A stretch of DNA of 64,000 bases from Limnobacter sp. (GTDB lineage: Bacteria; Pseudomonadota; Gammaproteobacteria; Burkholderiales; Burkholderiaceae_B): positions 410,701-474,700 of the forward strand of contig JARWZZ010000015.1 in the NCBI GenBank assembly GCA_029866125.1, written 5' to 3'. Positions within the stretch are counted from its first letter, which is position 1. Each line of letters opens with the position of its first letter. The notes beneath the pieces are model-generated. The model was given only the letters and a program-made list of their open reading frames with translations. It did not search any database and was not told where the DNA came from. Below are positions 1 through 8,742 of this stretch, in pieces. A program made the translations under genes and the position numbers.

Positions 1-583
1 GATTGCCAAAGGCCATGATTTTGCAAACGTGGAATTGGTGGTGGCGTTGAATGTGGATGCCTCTTTGTTCTCGCACTCCTACAAGGCCCCAGAGCGATTG
101 TTTGCCCAGTTGATGCAGGTGGCTGGACGTGCAGGGCGCAGGGCGTCTGAGGGCGGTCATCATGCCAGGATGATGGTTCAAACCCGCTACCCGGATCACC
201 CGTTGTTCGCATCCCTGAAGGCACATGATTACCCCAGTTTTGCCGCCCATGAATTGCAAGGTAGGCTTGAGGCGCGGATGCCCCCGTTCTCCTACCAAGC
301 CATGATTCGGGCAGACCACAAAAACCTAGGCAATTGCTTGGAGTTTTTGAAAATGGCCAAAAATTTGGGTGAAGATTTGGCCCGTGAGGAAGGGGTGGTT
401 TTTATCTGTGACCCCGTGCCTTTGACCATTGTGCGGGTGGCTGAGGTGGAGCGCGCCCAAATGTTGGTGGAATCGGAGTCCCGCCCCGCATTGCATCGGT
501 TTTTGAATGCCTGGCTTTTGGCGTTGTGGGAGGTAAAAACTTCGACCCGTTGGTTTGTTGAAATTGATCCGGCCGAGCTCTAA
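1..583 (+). CDS. priA: Primosomal protein N' (PriA helicase), C-terminal part
   Basis: This is the 3' end of a gene that begins before the window; the frame is open from base 2. PriA is the DExH helicase that reloads the replisome at stalled forks. The visible part starts in the helicase core with IAKGHDFANVELV, followed by the arginine-rich motif VI region (QVAGRAGRR) and the C-terminal domain ending VEIDPAEL, which corresponds to the DVDP end of known PriA proteins. The zinc-binding cysteines and Walker motifs lie outside the window. It is followed 44 bp downstream by rep on the same strand. Helicase co-operation in fork restart makes the pairing sensible. Identification by motif order is firm. 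Confidence 0.93.
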   Translation, partial: IAKGHDFANVELVVALNVDASLFSHSYKAPERLFAQLMQVAGRAGRRASEGGHHARMMVQTRYPDHPLFASLKAHDYPSFAAHELQGRLEARMPPFSYQAMIRADHKNLGNCLEFLKMAKNLGEDLAREEGVVFICDPVPLTIVRVAEVERAQMLVESESRPALHRFLNAWLLALWEVKTSTRWFVEIDPAEL

Positions 584-627
584 TGAAGGGCTTCTGTTAA
601 AGTAGCGGCCTGAATGGAAGTCTCTCA

Positions 628-2616
628 ATGTCTGGTCTAAACGCAGCCCAAAGTGAAGCAGTGCATTACGTGGATGGCCCCTGCCTTGTGCTGGCCGGCG
701 CAGGGTCGGGTAAAACGCGGGTGATTACGCAAAAAATAGCGCACCTGATTACCCAAATTGGCGTGCAGGCCAGAAACATTGCCGCTGTCACATTCACCAA
801 CAAAGCCGCCAAGGAGATGGAAGAGCGCGCCCATGGCCTGCTGGATGCTTCCCAAACCAAAGGCCTGCTGGTGTGTACATTTCACAGTTTGGGCATGCGT
901 ATTTTGCGTGAGGAGCACAAGGCTGCCGGCTTGAAGCAACGGTTTTCCATTCTGGATGCCACAGATACCTTTGGCTTGGTGCAGCAGTTGTTGGGCACCA
1001 CGGACAAAAACTTAATTCGCAAATCCCAGAGCGTGATGTCGCTGTGGAAAAATGGATTGATTGACCCAGATGCTGCGTTGGCACAGGCCCAAACAGAAGA
1101 TGAAGCCCAGATTGCGCGTTTGTACCAAAGCTATCAGGCCACGTTGAAGTCGTATCAGGCAGTGGATTTTGATGATTTGATTTTGATCCCCGCCCAAATG
1201 CTGAAAACCAATGCCGAAGTGCGTGAGAAATGGCAAAACCGTTTGCGCTATTTGTTGGTGGATGAGGTTCAAGACACCAACGCTTGCCAATACGATTTGC
1301 TGAAATCGATTGCCGGCCCGCGCGCCATGTTCACAGCGGTTGGCGATGATGACCAAGCCATTTACGCTTGGCGAGGCGCTACCTTGGAGAATTTGCGCCA
1401 GTTGACGGATGATTACCCTCAGCTAAAAGTGATCAAACTTGAGCAAAACTACCGGTCCACCATCCGGATTTTGCAAGCCGCCAACCGTTTGATTGCCAAC
1501 AACCCCAAGTTATTCGAAAAAACCCTGTGGTCCAACCATGGCATGGGCGAAATGATTGCAATCACGCCCATGAATGACGACGAGCACGAGGCCGAGCAAT
1601 TGGCCATGATGATGAGCTCGCACCGGTTTGAACGCCGCGCCAAATACAGCGACTACGCGATTTTGTACCGGAACAACTTTCAGACTCGCATTTTAGAACA
1701 GGCCTTGCGCAGGCAGAAAATACCCTACATTTTAAGTGGCGGGCAAAGCTTTTTTGAGCGGGCGGAAATCAAGGACATTCTTGCTTACTTGCGCTTGCTG
1801 CACAATTCGGACGACGACCCGGCGTTTATACGTGCGGTGACCACACCCAAGCGCGGCATTGGCCAAAAAACACTGGAAGTGCTGGGCACTTATGCCGGTG
1901 AGCGGGGCAACAGCCTGTTTGAAGCCATGTTTGAAAAGGCATTTGAAGCACGCATCAATGTGGGAATGCTGCACGCCCTGAGGACATTTGGCACCTTCAT
2001 CAACAATTTGGAATACAGGGCGCAGCGCGAACCTGCGGGGGAGCTGCTGACGGAATTGCTGAAAGCGATCAACTATGAAGAATGGCTGTATGAGCAGAAT
2101 GACGAGCGGGGTGCGCAAAGCCGTTGGCAAAACGTGCTTGATTTCACAAGTTGGATGGGTGAAAAGGGCAAAGAAGATGGCCTGAACCTGATTGAGTTGA
2201 CTCAACGCGTGGCTTTGATCACCATGTTGGACCGCAAAAATGAGGAAGCCAAACCCGATGCGGTGCAGCTAAGCACCTTGCACGCAGCCAAAGGGCTGGA
2301 ATTTCCCCATGTGTTTTTAATTGGTTGTGAAGAGTCCATTTTGCCGAGTTTTGGCGACGGTGAGGGCCGAGAGCTGACCCCAGAGCGACTGGAAGAAGAG
2401 CGTCGCCTGATGTATGTGGGCGTAACCCGCGCACAGCGCAGCTTGAATATCACTTACTGCAAAAAGCGCAGCAAAGGCCGCGAATTGGTGACTTGTTTCC
2501 CTTCACGCTTTATTAAAGAGCTGAAGCTGGAAGATGACGACCATTTGCCCGACGATACCCCTAAGATGAGCCCCAAAGACAGATTGAGTGCGTTAAAGAG
2601 TATGTTGGGTAAGTAA
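628..2616 (+). CDS. rep: ATP-dependent DNA helicase Rep (UvrD/Rep superfamily 1)
   Basis: A 662-residue 3'-5' SF1A helicase that clears proteins ahead of the replication fork and helps restart. Motif I is GAGSGKT at about residues 24-30, motif II is VDEVQD (where most homologues have DEYQD or DEFQD), motif III GDDDQAIYAWRGA, motif IV LEQNYRS, and motif VI VGVTRAQRSL near residue 600. Length and residue-by-residue similarity recalled from E. coli Rep (673 aa) favour Rep over UvrD or PcrA. The ATG is preceded by a poor Shine-Dalgarno, but the N-terminus (MSGLNAAQSEAVHYV) lines up with Rep. It sits just downstream of priA. Confidence 0.93.
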   Translation: MSGLNAAQSEAVHYVDGPCLVLAGAGSGKTRVITQKIAHLITQIGVQARNIAAVTFTNKAAKEMEERAHGLLDASQTKGLLVCTFHSLGMRILREEHKAAGLKQRFSILDATDTFGLVQQLLGTTDKNLIRKSQSVMSLWKNGLIDPDAALAQAQTEDEAQIARLYQSYQATLKSYQAVDFDDLILIPAQMLKTNAEVREKWQNRLRYLLVDEVQDTNACQYDLLKSIAGPRAMFTAVGDDDQAIYAWRGATLENLRQLTDDYPQLKVIKLEQNYRSTIRILQAANRLIANNPKLFEKTLWSNHGMGEMIAITPMNDDEHEAEQLAMMMSSHRFERRAKYSDYAILYRNNFQTRILEQALRRQKIPYILSGGQSFFERAEIKDILAYLRLLHNSDDDPAFIRAVTTPKRGIGQKTLEVLGTYAGERGNSLFEAMFEKAFEARINVGMLHALRTFGTFINNLEYRAQREPAGELLTELLKAINYEEWLYEQNDERGAQSRWQNVLDFTSWMGEKGKEDGLNLIELTQRVALITMLDRKNEEAKPDAVQLSTLHAAKGLEFPHVFLIGCEESILPSFGDGEGRELTPERLEEERRLMYVGVTRAQRSLNITYCKKRSKGRELVTCFPSRFIKELKLEDDDHLPDDTPKMSPKDRLSALKSMLGK

Positions 2617-2628
2617 ACTGGGGTCTTA

Positions 2629-2670
2629 CAAAAGGAAAAGGGCCTGATCCCAAGGAGGCGGGCAGGCCCT
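2629..2670 (-). terminator. Possible terminator for the SDR gene
   Basis: The 8-bp inverted repeat AGGGCCTG (2639-2646) and CAGGCCCT (2663-2670) encloses 16 nt. Read on the minus strand the stem is followed by the T-rich stretch TTTCCTTTTG, as expected after the minus-strand dehydrogenase gene. The plus-strand side has no T tract, so rep is served poorly. Confidence 0.4.
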
Positions 2671-2726
2671 GTAAATGCAGCTATACGGCTTTCTTTTTGT
2701 TGTCAGGTGCAGCTCAAATTACAAGT

Positions 2727-3629
2727 TTAAGCCGCCAATTTTTCTGCAGCTTTGCGCTTTTTGCGTGCAATTTGCTTGTCGCGGATCTTCTTGATTTGAC
2801 TCACGATAATGGCCTGATATTTTTCTGGTAGCGCACGAACCATTGCGTCCAAAGCGATGGCGTCTGGGCCAACCAAAATACGGCGTTTGTCTTTCTTGAC
2901 TGCAGTCAGAATGATGTCGGCTGCCTTTTCTGCGCTGGTGATGAAAAACTTCTCAAAGAAGTCCTTGCCATCTTCGTGGGTGGTGCCCATGAATTCTTCA
3001 AGCGCAGGCTCACCTTTGCTCTTGCGGGCGATGGCTGTTTTGATGCCGCCTGGGTGCACGCTGGTGGCAGACACGCCGCAATCCATCATGTCCAATTCCT
3101 GACGCAAGCTTTCTGTAAAGCCACGCACCGCAAATTTGGTGGCGTTGTAGCAGCTTTGCGTGGGTTGTGCGCAAAGCCCAAACAGGCTGGATGTGTTGAT
3201 GATGTGGCCTTCGCCAGATTTAATCAGGTAGGGCAAGAATGCCTTGGAGCCATAGACCACGCCCCAAAAGTTGATGCCTACAATCCACTCAAACTTTTCG
3301 TAATCAATGGCTGTAACTGGGGTTGCGTAAGCCACGCCTGCGTTGTTGAAAATCAGGTTGACTTTGCCGTGGTCGGCTGCTGTTTTGTCGGCCCAAGCGT
3401 AAACTCCATCCTTGTCAGACACGTCCAGTTTTTGGCTGGTAATCTTGATGGATTTCTTGGCTTTGTCTGCGGCTGCTTGAGCAAGGCTGACTGTTTCTGC
3501 CAAGCCTGTGGTGTCTACATCGGACAGGGAAAGGCTTGCACCTTCGCGTGCCAATTGAAGGGCCAAGGTGCGACCCATGCCTGATGCTGCACCAGTAATT
3601 GCTGCAACTTTGCCGTTGAATGATTTCAT
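2727..3629 (-). CDS. SDR-family NAD(P)-dependent oxidoreductase
   Basis: A 300-residue classical short-chain dehydrogenase/reductase, cytoplasmic. The cofactor motif TGAASGMG is at residues 13-20, NNAGVA at about 95-100, the catalytic Ser in NTSSLFG and the YxxxK pair in YNATK. An acidic residue (SLSDVD) after the second strand hints at NAD(H) preference. The tail is Lys/Ala-rich and longer than the family core, which resembles SDRs linked to lipid or acyl-chain metabolism. The start has a good site (GGAG, 8 nt spacing). It is divergent from a TetR gene, with a palindrome between them, so TetR control is likely. The substrate cannot be told from sequence. Confidence 0.88.
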   Translation of the reverse strand: MKSFNGKVAAITGAASGMGRTLALQLAREGASLSLSDVDTTGLAETVSLAQAAADKAKKSIKITSQKLDVSDKDGVYAWADKTAADHGKVNLIFNNAGVAYATPVTAIDYEKFEWIVGINFWGVVYGSKAFLPYLIKSGEGHIINTSSLFGLCAQPTQSCYNATKFAVRGFTESLRQELDMMDCGVSATSVHPGGIKTAIARKSKGEPALEEFMGTTHEDGKDFFEKFFITSAEKAADIILTAVKKDKRRILVGPDAIALDAMVRALPEKYQAIIVSQIKKIRDKQIARKKRKAAEKLAA

Positions 3630-3648
3630 TGTCTGGTCTCCGTTATTG

Positions 3649-3666
3649 TGACAATTTGTATTGTCA
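3649..3666. promoter_or_regulatory. Putative TetR operator (TGACAA-N6-TTGTCA)
   Basis: A perfect inverted repeat with 6-bp arms TGACAA (3649-3654) and TTGTCA (3661-3666), placed between the divergent SDR and TetR genes. The right arm contains TGTCAA, which on the minus strand is TTGACA and could be the -35 element of the SDR promoter. Binding there would block transcription. That the adjacent TetR binds it is inference from position and symmetry. Confidence 0.55.
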
Positions 3667-3704
3667 ATTTATAGATTCCCCGCCATACTGTCAATCACCA
3701 GTTT

Positions 3705-4418
3705 TTGAGTATGCATTCCAAAATGAACGCAAAAGTACCTGATTTGCTTGTAGAACCTGAAGCCACAAAGAGCCGTGGCCGTCGTTACCGAGGCGTTTCC
3801 AACGAGACACGCATGGCCGAGCGACGTTTGAAATTGATTGAAGCGGGGATTCGAGTTTTTGGGTCGAGCGGTTACCATGCCGCCACGGTGAAAGGCCTGT
3901 GCCAAGAAGCAGGGCTGACTGAGCGGTACTTTTATGAGTCTTTCACCAATGCGGAAGCTTTGTTTACCGCTTGTTACCTGCACATTACTGAGGGTTTGCG
4001 CACACGCCTGCAGGGCGTTTTGCTTAGCATGGATGATGACGACATGGAGCAAACCACGCGGACTGGTTTGACTGTGTTTTTCAATCAGTTCAAGGAAAGC
4101 CCCGAGGCGGCGCGAATTTTATTGGTAGAGGTGTTGACGGTCAATAAATCGCTGGAAGAGTTGTCGCTGAAAACCTTGTACAGCTTTGTTGAAATGCTGG
4201 AAATGTTGGCACGCCCTTTGATTGAAGAGCGGGACAAACAGGGCCGGATTGATTCGACTTTATTGGCTTCTGGCTTGGTGGGGTCTGTACTTTACATGGC
4301 TGCACGGTGGTCGATGGATGGGTGCAAAAAGCCAGTTGAAAATGTGGTCGACAATGCCATGATGATTTTCAAGGGCGTGGGTGTGAGCCTTTTTCAGATG
4401 AGCAATAAGCCTGCTTGA
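3705..4418 (+). CDS. TetR/AcrR-family transcriptional regulator
   Basis: A 237-residue repressor-type protein. An N-terminal extension of about 35 residues precedes the TetR helix-turn-helix, seen as AGIRVFGSSGYHAATVKGLCQEAG followed by the typical SERYFYESF-like stretch (here TERYFYESF). The C-terminal ligand domain is not assignable. No clear Shine-Dalgarno is present at 3705; an ATG at 3723 would remove six residues and is an equal candidate. The gene is divergent from the SDR at 2727-3629 and shares an inverted repeat with it, suggesting local control. It ends at a strong bidirectional terminator. Confidence 0.87.
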   Translation: MSMHSKMNAKVPDLLVEPEATKSRGRRYRGVSNETRMAERRLKLIEAGIRVFGSSGYHAATVKGLCQEAGLTERYFYESFTNAEALFTACYLHITEGLRTRLQGVLLSMDDDDMEQTTRTGLTVFFNQFKESPEAARILLVEVLTVNKSLEELSLKTLYSFVEMLEMLARPLIEERDKQGRIDSTLLASGLVGSVLYMAARWSMDGCKKPVENVVDNAMMIFKGVGVSLFQMSNKPA

Positions 4419-4444
4419 CCGAGAGATCCGCAAAAGATGTGAAT

Positions 4445-4482
4445 AAAAAAGCCGTGAGAGGAATTCCACTCACGGCTTTTTT
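4445..4482. terminator. Bidirectional rho-independent terminator
   Basis: The stem GCCGTGAG (4451-4458) pairs with CTCACGGC (4469-4476), flanked by an A-run on the left and a T-run on the right. It lies between the convergent TetR and cytochrome c genes and can terminate both. Confidence 0.85.
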
Positions 4483-4527
4483 ATTGAACTTCGCTAAAAG
4501 AATTTGGCAGAATTAAAATTCACCAAA

Positions 4528-5067
4528 TTACTTTGCTGCAGGCGCGTCCGCTGGTGCTGCGGCGGGTGCCTTTGGCTCGGGTGCTGTGTCGTTCGACCCT
4601 ACTTCTTTTGTCATATGTGCAACGGCGCGAGCCACTTCGATGTCGTCCAAGTCGGGGTTGCCACCTTTGGCTGGCATGGCGTTAATGCCTTTGACTGCGT
4701 TTTGCCACAAGGTGTCGTAGCCTTTGCCCAAACGGGCCGCCCACTGGCCTTTGTCGCCAAACTTGGGTGCGCCCGCAGCGCCAGTTGTGTGGCAAGCCGC
4801 GCAAGCCAAGTTGTACACTTCAGCGCCTGTTTTAAGTACTTTGGGCGCATTGGAGTCTACAAAGTCCAGCTTTGCGATGGGCTTTAGGCGTTCTGCAATG
4901 GCTTCTTCAGTCATGGCGGAACTGCCCGCTGCAGGTTTGTCACCCGTAGCCACGTATTTGGCCAGCAAAATAATGATGACAATAGGTACTATGAAAGCAG
5001 CGATTACGACGTAAATCAGTTGCTTAGGCGTTTTGATAAACATTTCGTGTTCGTTTGAATCGCTCAT
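4528..5067 (-). CDS. Membrane-anchored c-type cytochrome (c5-like)
   Basis: A 179-residue electron carrier in the periplasm, held by an N-terminal membrane helix (LIYVVIAAFIVPIVIIILLA, about residues 16-35). The single haem site is CAACH, followed by the cytochrome c5-like pattern PKFGDKGQWAARLGKG and the distal Met in INAMPAKGG. The C-terminus is an Ala/Pro-rich tail. I chose the ATG at 5067 because it follows AGGGAC at good spacing; the longer reading frame to 5130 adds a hydrophilic stretch without such a site. It stands alone and is divergent from the cytochrome b561 operon, so the two may share electron-transfer work, but that is inference. Confidence 0.85.
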   Translation of the reverse strand: MSDSNEHEMFIKTPKQLIYVVIAAFIVPIVIIILLAKYVATGDKPAAGSSAMTEEAIAERLKPIAKLDFVDSNAPKVLKTGAEVYNLACAACHTTGAAGAPKFGDKGQWAARLGKGYDTLWQNAVKGINAMPAKGGNPDLDDIEVARAVAHMTKEVGSNDTAPEPKAPAAAPADAPAAK

Positions 5068-5321
5068 ACGACGTCCCTGAATAATAATGACTGTTTGGTT
5101 TAAATGTTTGGATTGAATTCTACCGCGCAAAGCTTAAACCGCACCTGTGGTGTGTTTGAAGCCGCAAAACAACTGTAAATTGTACTTTGAAAATAGGCCT
5201 AAACCCAAGTAATTTTGAGACAAACGACTGATTTCAGGCGCGTTTGGGCTAGATAAGTGAGGACTGGGCGCATAACTCAGCGGATAACTCGGCTGATGAC
5301 TCAAATTCAGGGGTAAAGAAA

Positions 5322-5873
5322 TTGGCGAGTGGATTGGACGCACAAAACAAATACAGCGGCTTGATGATGGCTGTGCATTGGTTAATGGCCTTGGGAATTT
5401 TGACGGCTTTTGGGGTTGGTTTGTACATGGTGGACATTCCGGGCATTACCCCATTGAAGTTGCGCTTGTACAACTGGCACAAGTGGCTGGGTGTTGCTTT
5501 GTTTACGCTGGTTGCTGCGCGCATGCTAATCAAGCTTTTAAGCAAGCAGCCTGCTTACCCGCGCCATTGGGGGCGGCACACCATACGCATGGCCAAGGCT
5601 GGGCATTGGGCTTTGTACCTTTTGATGTTTGCAGTGCCTACTTTTGGCTATTTGTTTAGCTTGGCTGCGGGTTTTCCGGTGGTGTGGTTTGGGGTGATTG
5701 AGCTGCCTGTCATTATTGAAAAAAACGCCGAGATGAAGGACTTGTACAAACTGCTGCATGAACTTTCAGCCAAGTTGCTGGTCCTTCTTGTTGTGGGTCA
5801 TGTGGCCATGGTGATCAAACACCAAATCAAAGATCGGGAAAATATCCTGAACAGAATGATTCCGGGTCGATGA
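5322..5873 (+). CDS. Cytochrome b561 family membrane protein
   Basis: A 183-residue inner-membrane di-haem b cytochrome with four predicted helices. Candidate haem-ligand histidines are in VHWLM (His19), YNWHKW, GHWALY and the last helix (LLHELS, VGHVAM). It probably passes electrons between quinol and a periplasmic partner. The start is TTG, supported by AGGGG eight bases upstream; no in-frame ATG lies further up before a stop. Its stop overlaps the ATG of the first yceI-like gene (ATGA), indicating translational coupling. Cytochrome b561 followed by YceI proteins is a known arrangement. Confidence 0.87.
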   Translation: MASGLDAQNKYSGLMMAVHWLMALGILTAFGVGLYMVDIPGITPLKLRLYNWHKWLGVALFTLVAARMLIKLLSKQPAYPRHWGRHTIRMAKAGHWALYLLMFAVPTFGYLFSLAAGFPVVWFGVIELPVIIEKNAEMKDLYKLLHELSAKLLVLLVVGHVAMVIKHQIKDRENILNRMIPGR

Positions 5874-6481
5874 TCATATTGATGCATGCGAAAGTGGGAC
5901 CGAAGGTGAGGTTGATGTTGAATCAGTTTTTGAGATGTGCTTTTTTGGCAATGGCTTTGGGCCCCGTGTCAGCCTATGTGACGGCGGCCCCGATTGATGT
6001 CAAAAACAGTACGGTGAAAGCCACGTTTTCGCAGTTCAACGTGCCTGTCACTGGCGACTTTAAACAGTTTTCAGGCGATATTCAGTTTGACCCTGCTAAG
6101 CCGGATGCCACCAAGGCTCAGCTCAGTGTGCTCACTTCCAGTTACGATTTGGGTGATGCGCTATACAACAAGGAGGTGGCAGGCAAGGATTGGTTTGATT
6201 CCAAAAACCATCCCAATGGTGTGTTTAAGCTAAGCTCGGTTAAGCCTGCTGCGGGTGGGGGTTCAGGTGCCTTTACTGCAACAGGTGAATTGACCTTGCG
6301 GGGTAAAACCAAGGCATTGCAGTTTCCGGTTAAGCTGACTTCTGGACCCAAATCGCATGTGTTTAGCGGCGACGTGACCATCAAGCGCTTGGAATTTGGC
6401 ATTGGTCAAGGCGACTGGGCTGATACAGCGCTGGTTGCCGACAATGTGAAAATTGAGTTCAAAATGAGCTTGCCGAAGTAA
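5870..6481 (+). CDS. YceI-family periplasmic protein (first copy)
   Basis: A 203-residue exported lipocalin-like protein; the family binds polyprenoid or other hydrophobic chains. The N-terminal hydrophobic stretch FLRCAFLAMALGPVSAYVTA is a signal peptide. The YceI core is seen in STVKATFSQFNVPVTGDFKQF, FKLSSV and the TLRGKTK turn near residue 145. A start at 5915 (after AAGGTGAGG) would give a more typical signal peptide; the listed ATG overlaps the b561 stop. It is the second gene of a b561-YceI-YceI operon, so a quinone-like ligand is plausible. That is inference. Confidence 0.85.
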   Translation: MIILMHAKVGPKVRLMLNQFLRCAFLAMALGPVSAYVTAAPIDVKNSTVKATFSQFNVPVTGDFKQFSGDIQFDPAKPDATKAQLSVLTSSYDLGDALYNKEVAGKDWFDSKNHPNGVFKLSSVKPAAGGGSGAFTATGELTLRGKTKALQFPVKLTSGPKSHVFSGDVTIKRLEFGIGQGDWADTALVADNVKIEFKMSLPK

Positions 6482-6505
6482 ATCGTATTAACAAGGAAAA
6501 GAGGC

Positions 6506-7108
6506 ATGCGCAGTTTGAGTATGACGGTGTTAAACAAAGCGGTAATGGTTACAGTCATGGGCTTTGCTGTGTTGGGGGCGGCCCACGCAGCACCTGTGCA
6601 ATATGTGATTGACCCTGGCCACACCTATCCTTCTTTTGAGGCGGACCATGGTGGCGGTTTGTCGTTGTGGCGGGGCAAGTTCAATAAGTCCAAAGGGATG
6701 GTGACGCTGGACCGCGAGGCAAAAACAGGCACTGTGGATTTACAAATTGAAACAGCATCCATGGACTTTGGGCACGACAAAATGAATGCTGAGGCGCTCA
6801 GTGACAAAATGCTGAATGCCGAGAAATTCCCTGTGATTACTTACAAAGGCAAGAGCATGCGCTTTGAGGGCGAGACTCCCGTGGAGGTGATGGGCGAGTT
6901 GACCATGAAGGGCGTGACCAAGCCAGTCAATTTGAAGTTAACGGCGTTTAAATGCAAACCCCACCCCTTCGTCAAGCGTGAGGTGTGCGGTGCCAACGGC
7001 GAGGCAAGTTTTAACCGGGGCGATTTTGGGGTTGACTACGCCTTGGACAAAGGGTTTTTCCCGGATGTGAAAATTTTGATCTCTGTTGAGGCGATCAAAC
7101 AGGAGTAA
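6506..7108 (+). CDS. YceI-family periplasmic protein (second copy)
   Basis: A 200-residue exported YceI protein with signal peptide MRSLSMTVLNKAVMVTVMGF ending at AHAAP. It keeps the family signature more fully than its neighbour: YVIDPGHTYPSFEADH, LSDKMLNAEKFPVITYKG and GELTMKGVTKPVNL. The C-terminal CKPHPFVKREVCG segment with two cysteines fits the E. coli YceI type. A strong site (AAGGAAAAGAGG) precedes the ATG, 24 bp after the first copy. The two copies differ enough in sequence to suggest different ligands or hetero-pairing rather than recent duplication. Confidence 0.9.
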   Translation: MRSLSMTVLNKAVMVTVMGFAVLGAAHAAPVQYVIDPGHTYPSFEADHGGGLSLWRGKFNKSKGMVTLDREAKTGTVDLQIETASMDFGHDKMNAEALSDKMLNAEKFPVITYKGKSMRFEGETPVEVMGELTMKGVTKPVNLKLTAFKCKPHPFVKREVCGANGEASFNRGDFGVDYALDKGFFPDVKILISVEAIKQE

Positions 7109-7132
7109 GCCAAGCCCCGTTTAGCCGAAGAA

Positions 7133-7729
7133 TTAACTACCCGCCACCGCGGCTTCAATTTGAGCAAATGTAATCGCGCGAACTGGGTCCACCACCGCAA
7201 TGCCCATTTGCCGGGCAATTTGTGTGGAAGAGAATAGCCCCACCACTTGCATGTCGCCGCGCCTTTGGTCAACCACCAAAGCATGCTGGCGGCCATGGGC
7301 TTTGAGCGTTGCCACAATGTGCCCAATTTCTGCCCGTGCTACATCGGAAAACTCAAGAAACTCCAAGTCGGGCAGGCTAGTCATGACGTCAGACACGGAC
7401 AGTTCAGGTACGTTACGGTTGCTGGACCCCGCTTCCACGATTGCGCGTTCACCAGCCAAATCAGTTGCTGTCAGAAGCCCAAGCAATTCACCTTTTGAAT
7501 TACGTACAAACAGCAGACGCACGCCGCATACAATCATGGTGGTGCGCGCTTGCTCGAGGGATTCATATTGAGAAATGCTGACCGGGTGTACCTTCCGGAG
7601 GTCAGTCATGGCGTCGAAGGCTGGGGAGTCGATCATTAATTTCAAGGGTCGACTGGGGTCGCTCACATAAATAACCGATGTGGCTTGTGCGCTGATGTGT
7701 TCCATGGGTTGGTAGTGCTGACGAATCAT
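7133..7729 (-). CDS. CBS-domain protein
   Basis: A 198-residue cytoplasmic protein made of two CBS modules: roughly residues 38-100 (LRKVHPVSISQYESLEQAR through GLLTATDL) and 108-190 (VSDVMTSL through VVGLFSSTQIARQMG). CBS pairs bind adenosyl nucleotides and regulate partner activity. No enzymatic domain is attached, so the partner is unknown. The start has a good site (GAGGAC). It is convergent with the second yceI gene, only 24 bp apart. Confidence 0.85.
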   Translation of the reverse strand: MIRQHYQPMEHISAQATSVIYVSDPSRPLKLMIDSPAFDAMTDLRKVHPVSISQYESLEQARTTMIVCGVRLLFVRNSKGELLGLLTATDLAGERAIVEAGSSNRNVPELSVSDVMTSLPDLEFLEFSDVARAEIGHIVATLKAHGRQHALVVDQRRGDMQVVGLFSSTQIARQMGIAVVDPVRAITFAQIEAAVAGS

Positions 7730-7935
7730 GATTTGTCCTCTTCTGTTAGGTAAACAACAGCTGGCCGGGATTGCGAACTCAATTCAGTGTCATCTTGATT
7801 CATTAAGGGAACATTAATGAATTATTCAGATCATGAAAATAAGCATACGCCCGTGGCCGAGGACTTCCAAGTTTTCTAAGATGAAAATTGGATGGGGATA
7901 TTCCCTTATTTGTGACCTTTGAATGTGACTCGCAT

Positions 7936-8700
7936 TTAACGAAGTGGCGTGCCCATTGCGTAAGGCAATAGCTCTATGACTTCTTTGGAAATGCCCATCG
8001 ACAAGTGTGTGGATTTGATCTCAATGTGTTCCACGTTGGGCGAGAAGCGGTCGATACACGCTTGCCAGCTAACGATGGAATCCTTTTTACTGTAAAGCGC
8101 AACAATTGGACACACGATTGGGTTTTCGAAGCGCTTGAGTGTGCTGTTTTCAACGGAATCCACATCCGTGCCGCGCATGTCGTACAGCGGTTTGACTGCG
8201 GTGTATTTGGGGCCGCCAATCACTGGGCTACCCAAGGTGACGATGCGACTGACCGATTGTTGCACTTCACGCGCTGCCTCGCGTGCCAAGTAGCCGCCCA
8301 AACTCCAGCCAAGTAGTTTGATGGGACCCTCTGTTTCAGAGGACAGGCGTTTGATGTCGTCCAGTACTTGGGGTAACAGTTTACCGACATCACCCGAGTT
8401 GAAACCCGCGCTCCAGTGGTGGGTTTTGTAACCAATGGAGTCCAAGTAGCGTTTGAGCACGCCCATGCTGGATGGGTAGGTGCCAAAGCCGGGTAACAGC
8501 AGCACAGTTTGGCCTTGGCCTACGTCTTTCCGATTCAAAAATGACCAGCTGGCCGCCAACTTCATGGCTTCCAATGGGGCTGCGACTTCACCAAGCAACA
8601 AGCTGAGCTTGGGCTTGCGGATTTGACTGCCGTAGCGTTTTTGGAATTCTGCCTTGTTCATTCTGGTGTGGGTGCCCGAGGTTACAACACCCGAGAACAT
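7936..8700 (-). CDS. Alpha/beta-hydrolase fold protein
   Basis: A serine-hydrolase-like protein of about 254 residues. The nucleophile elbow is GWSLGG and the oxyanion region is LLLPGFGTYP; SKKDSIVSW may carry the acid and STHLSMG the histidine. No signal peptide is visible, so it is probably cytoplasmic. The start is uncertain: a TTG at 8724 and ATGs at 8700 and 8661 are all in frame and none has a clear ribosome site. Similarity is to the general lipase or acyltransferase-like fold (PGAP1-like elbow), and the substrate cannot be named. It is followed on the same strand upstream by the SulP fusion gene. Confidence 0.78.
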   Translation of the reverse strand: MFSGVVTSGTHTRMNKAEFQKRYGSQIRKPKLSLLLGEVAAPLEAMKLAASWSFLNRKDVGQGQTVLLLPGFGTYPSSMGVLKRYLDSIGYKTHHWSAGFNSGDVGKLLPQVLDDIKRLSSETEGPIKLLGWSLGGYLAREAAREVQQSVSRIVTLGSPVIGGPKYTAVKPLYDMRGTDVDSVENSTLKRFENPIVCPIVALYSKKDSIVSWQACIDRFSPNVEHIEIKSTHLSMGISKEVIELLPYAMGTPLR

Positions 8701-8742
8701 AAGGCATTCTGTGTAATCCCACAAAGAGTAAACACTCTAGTA

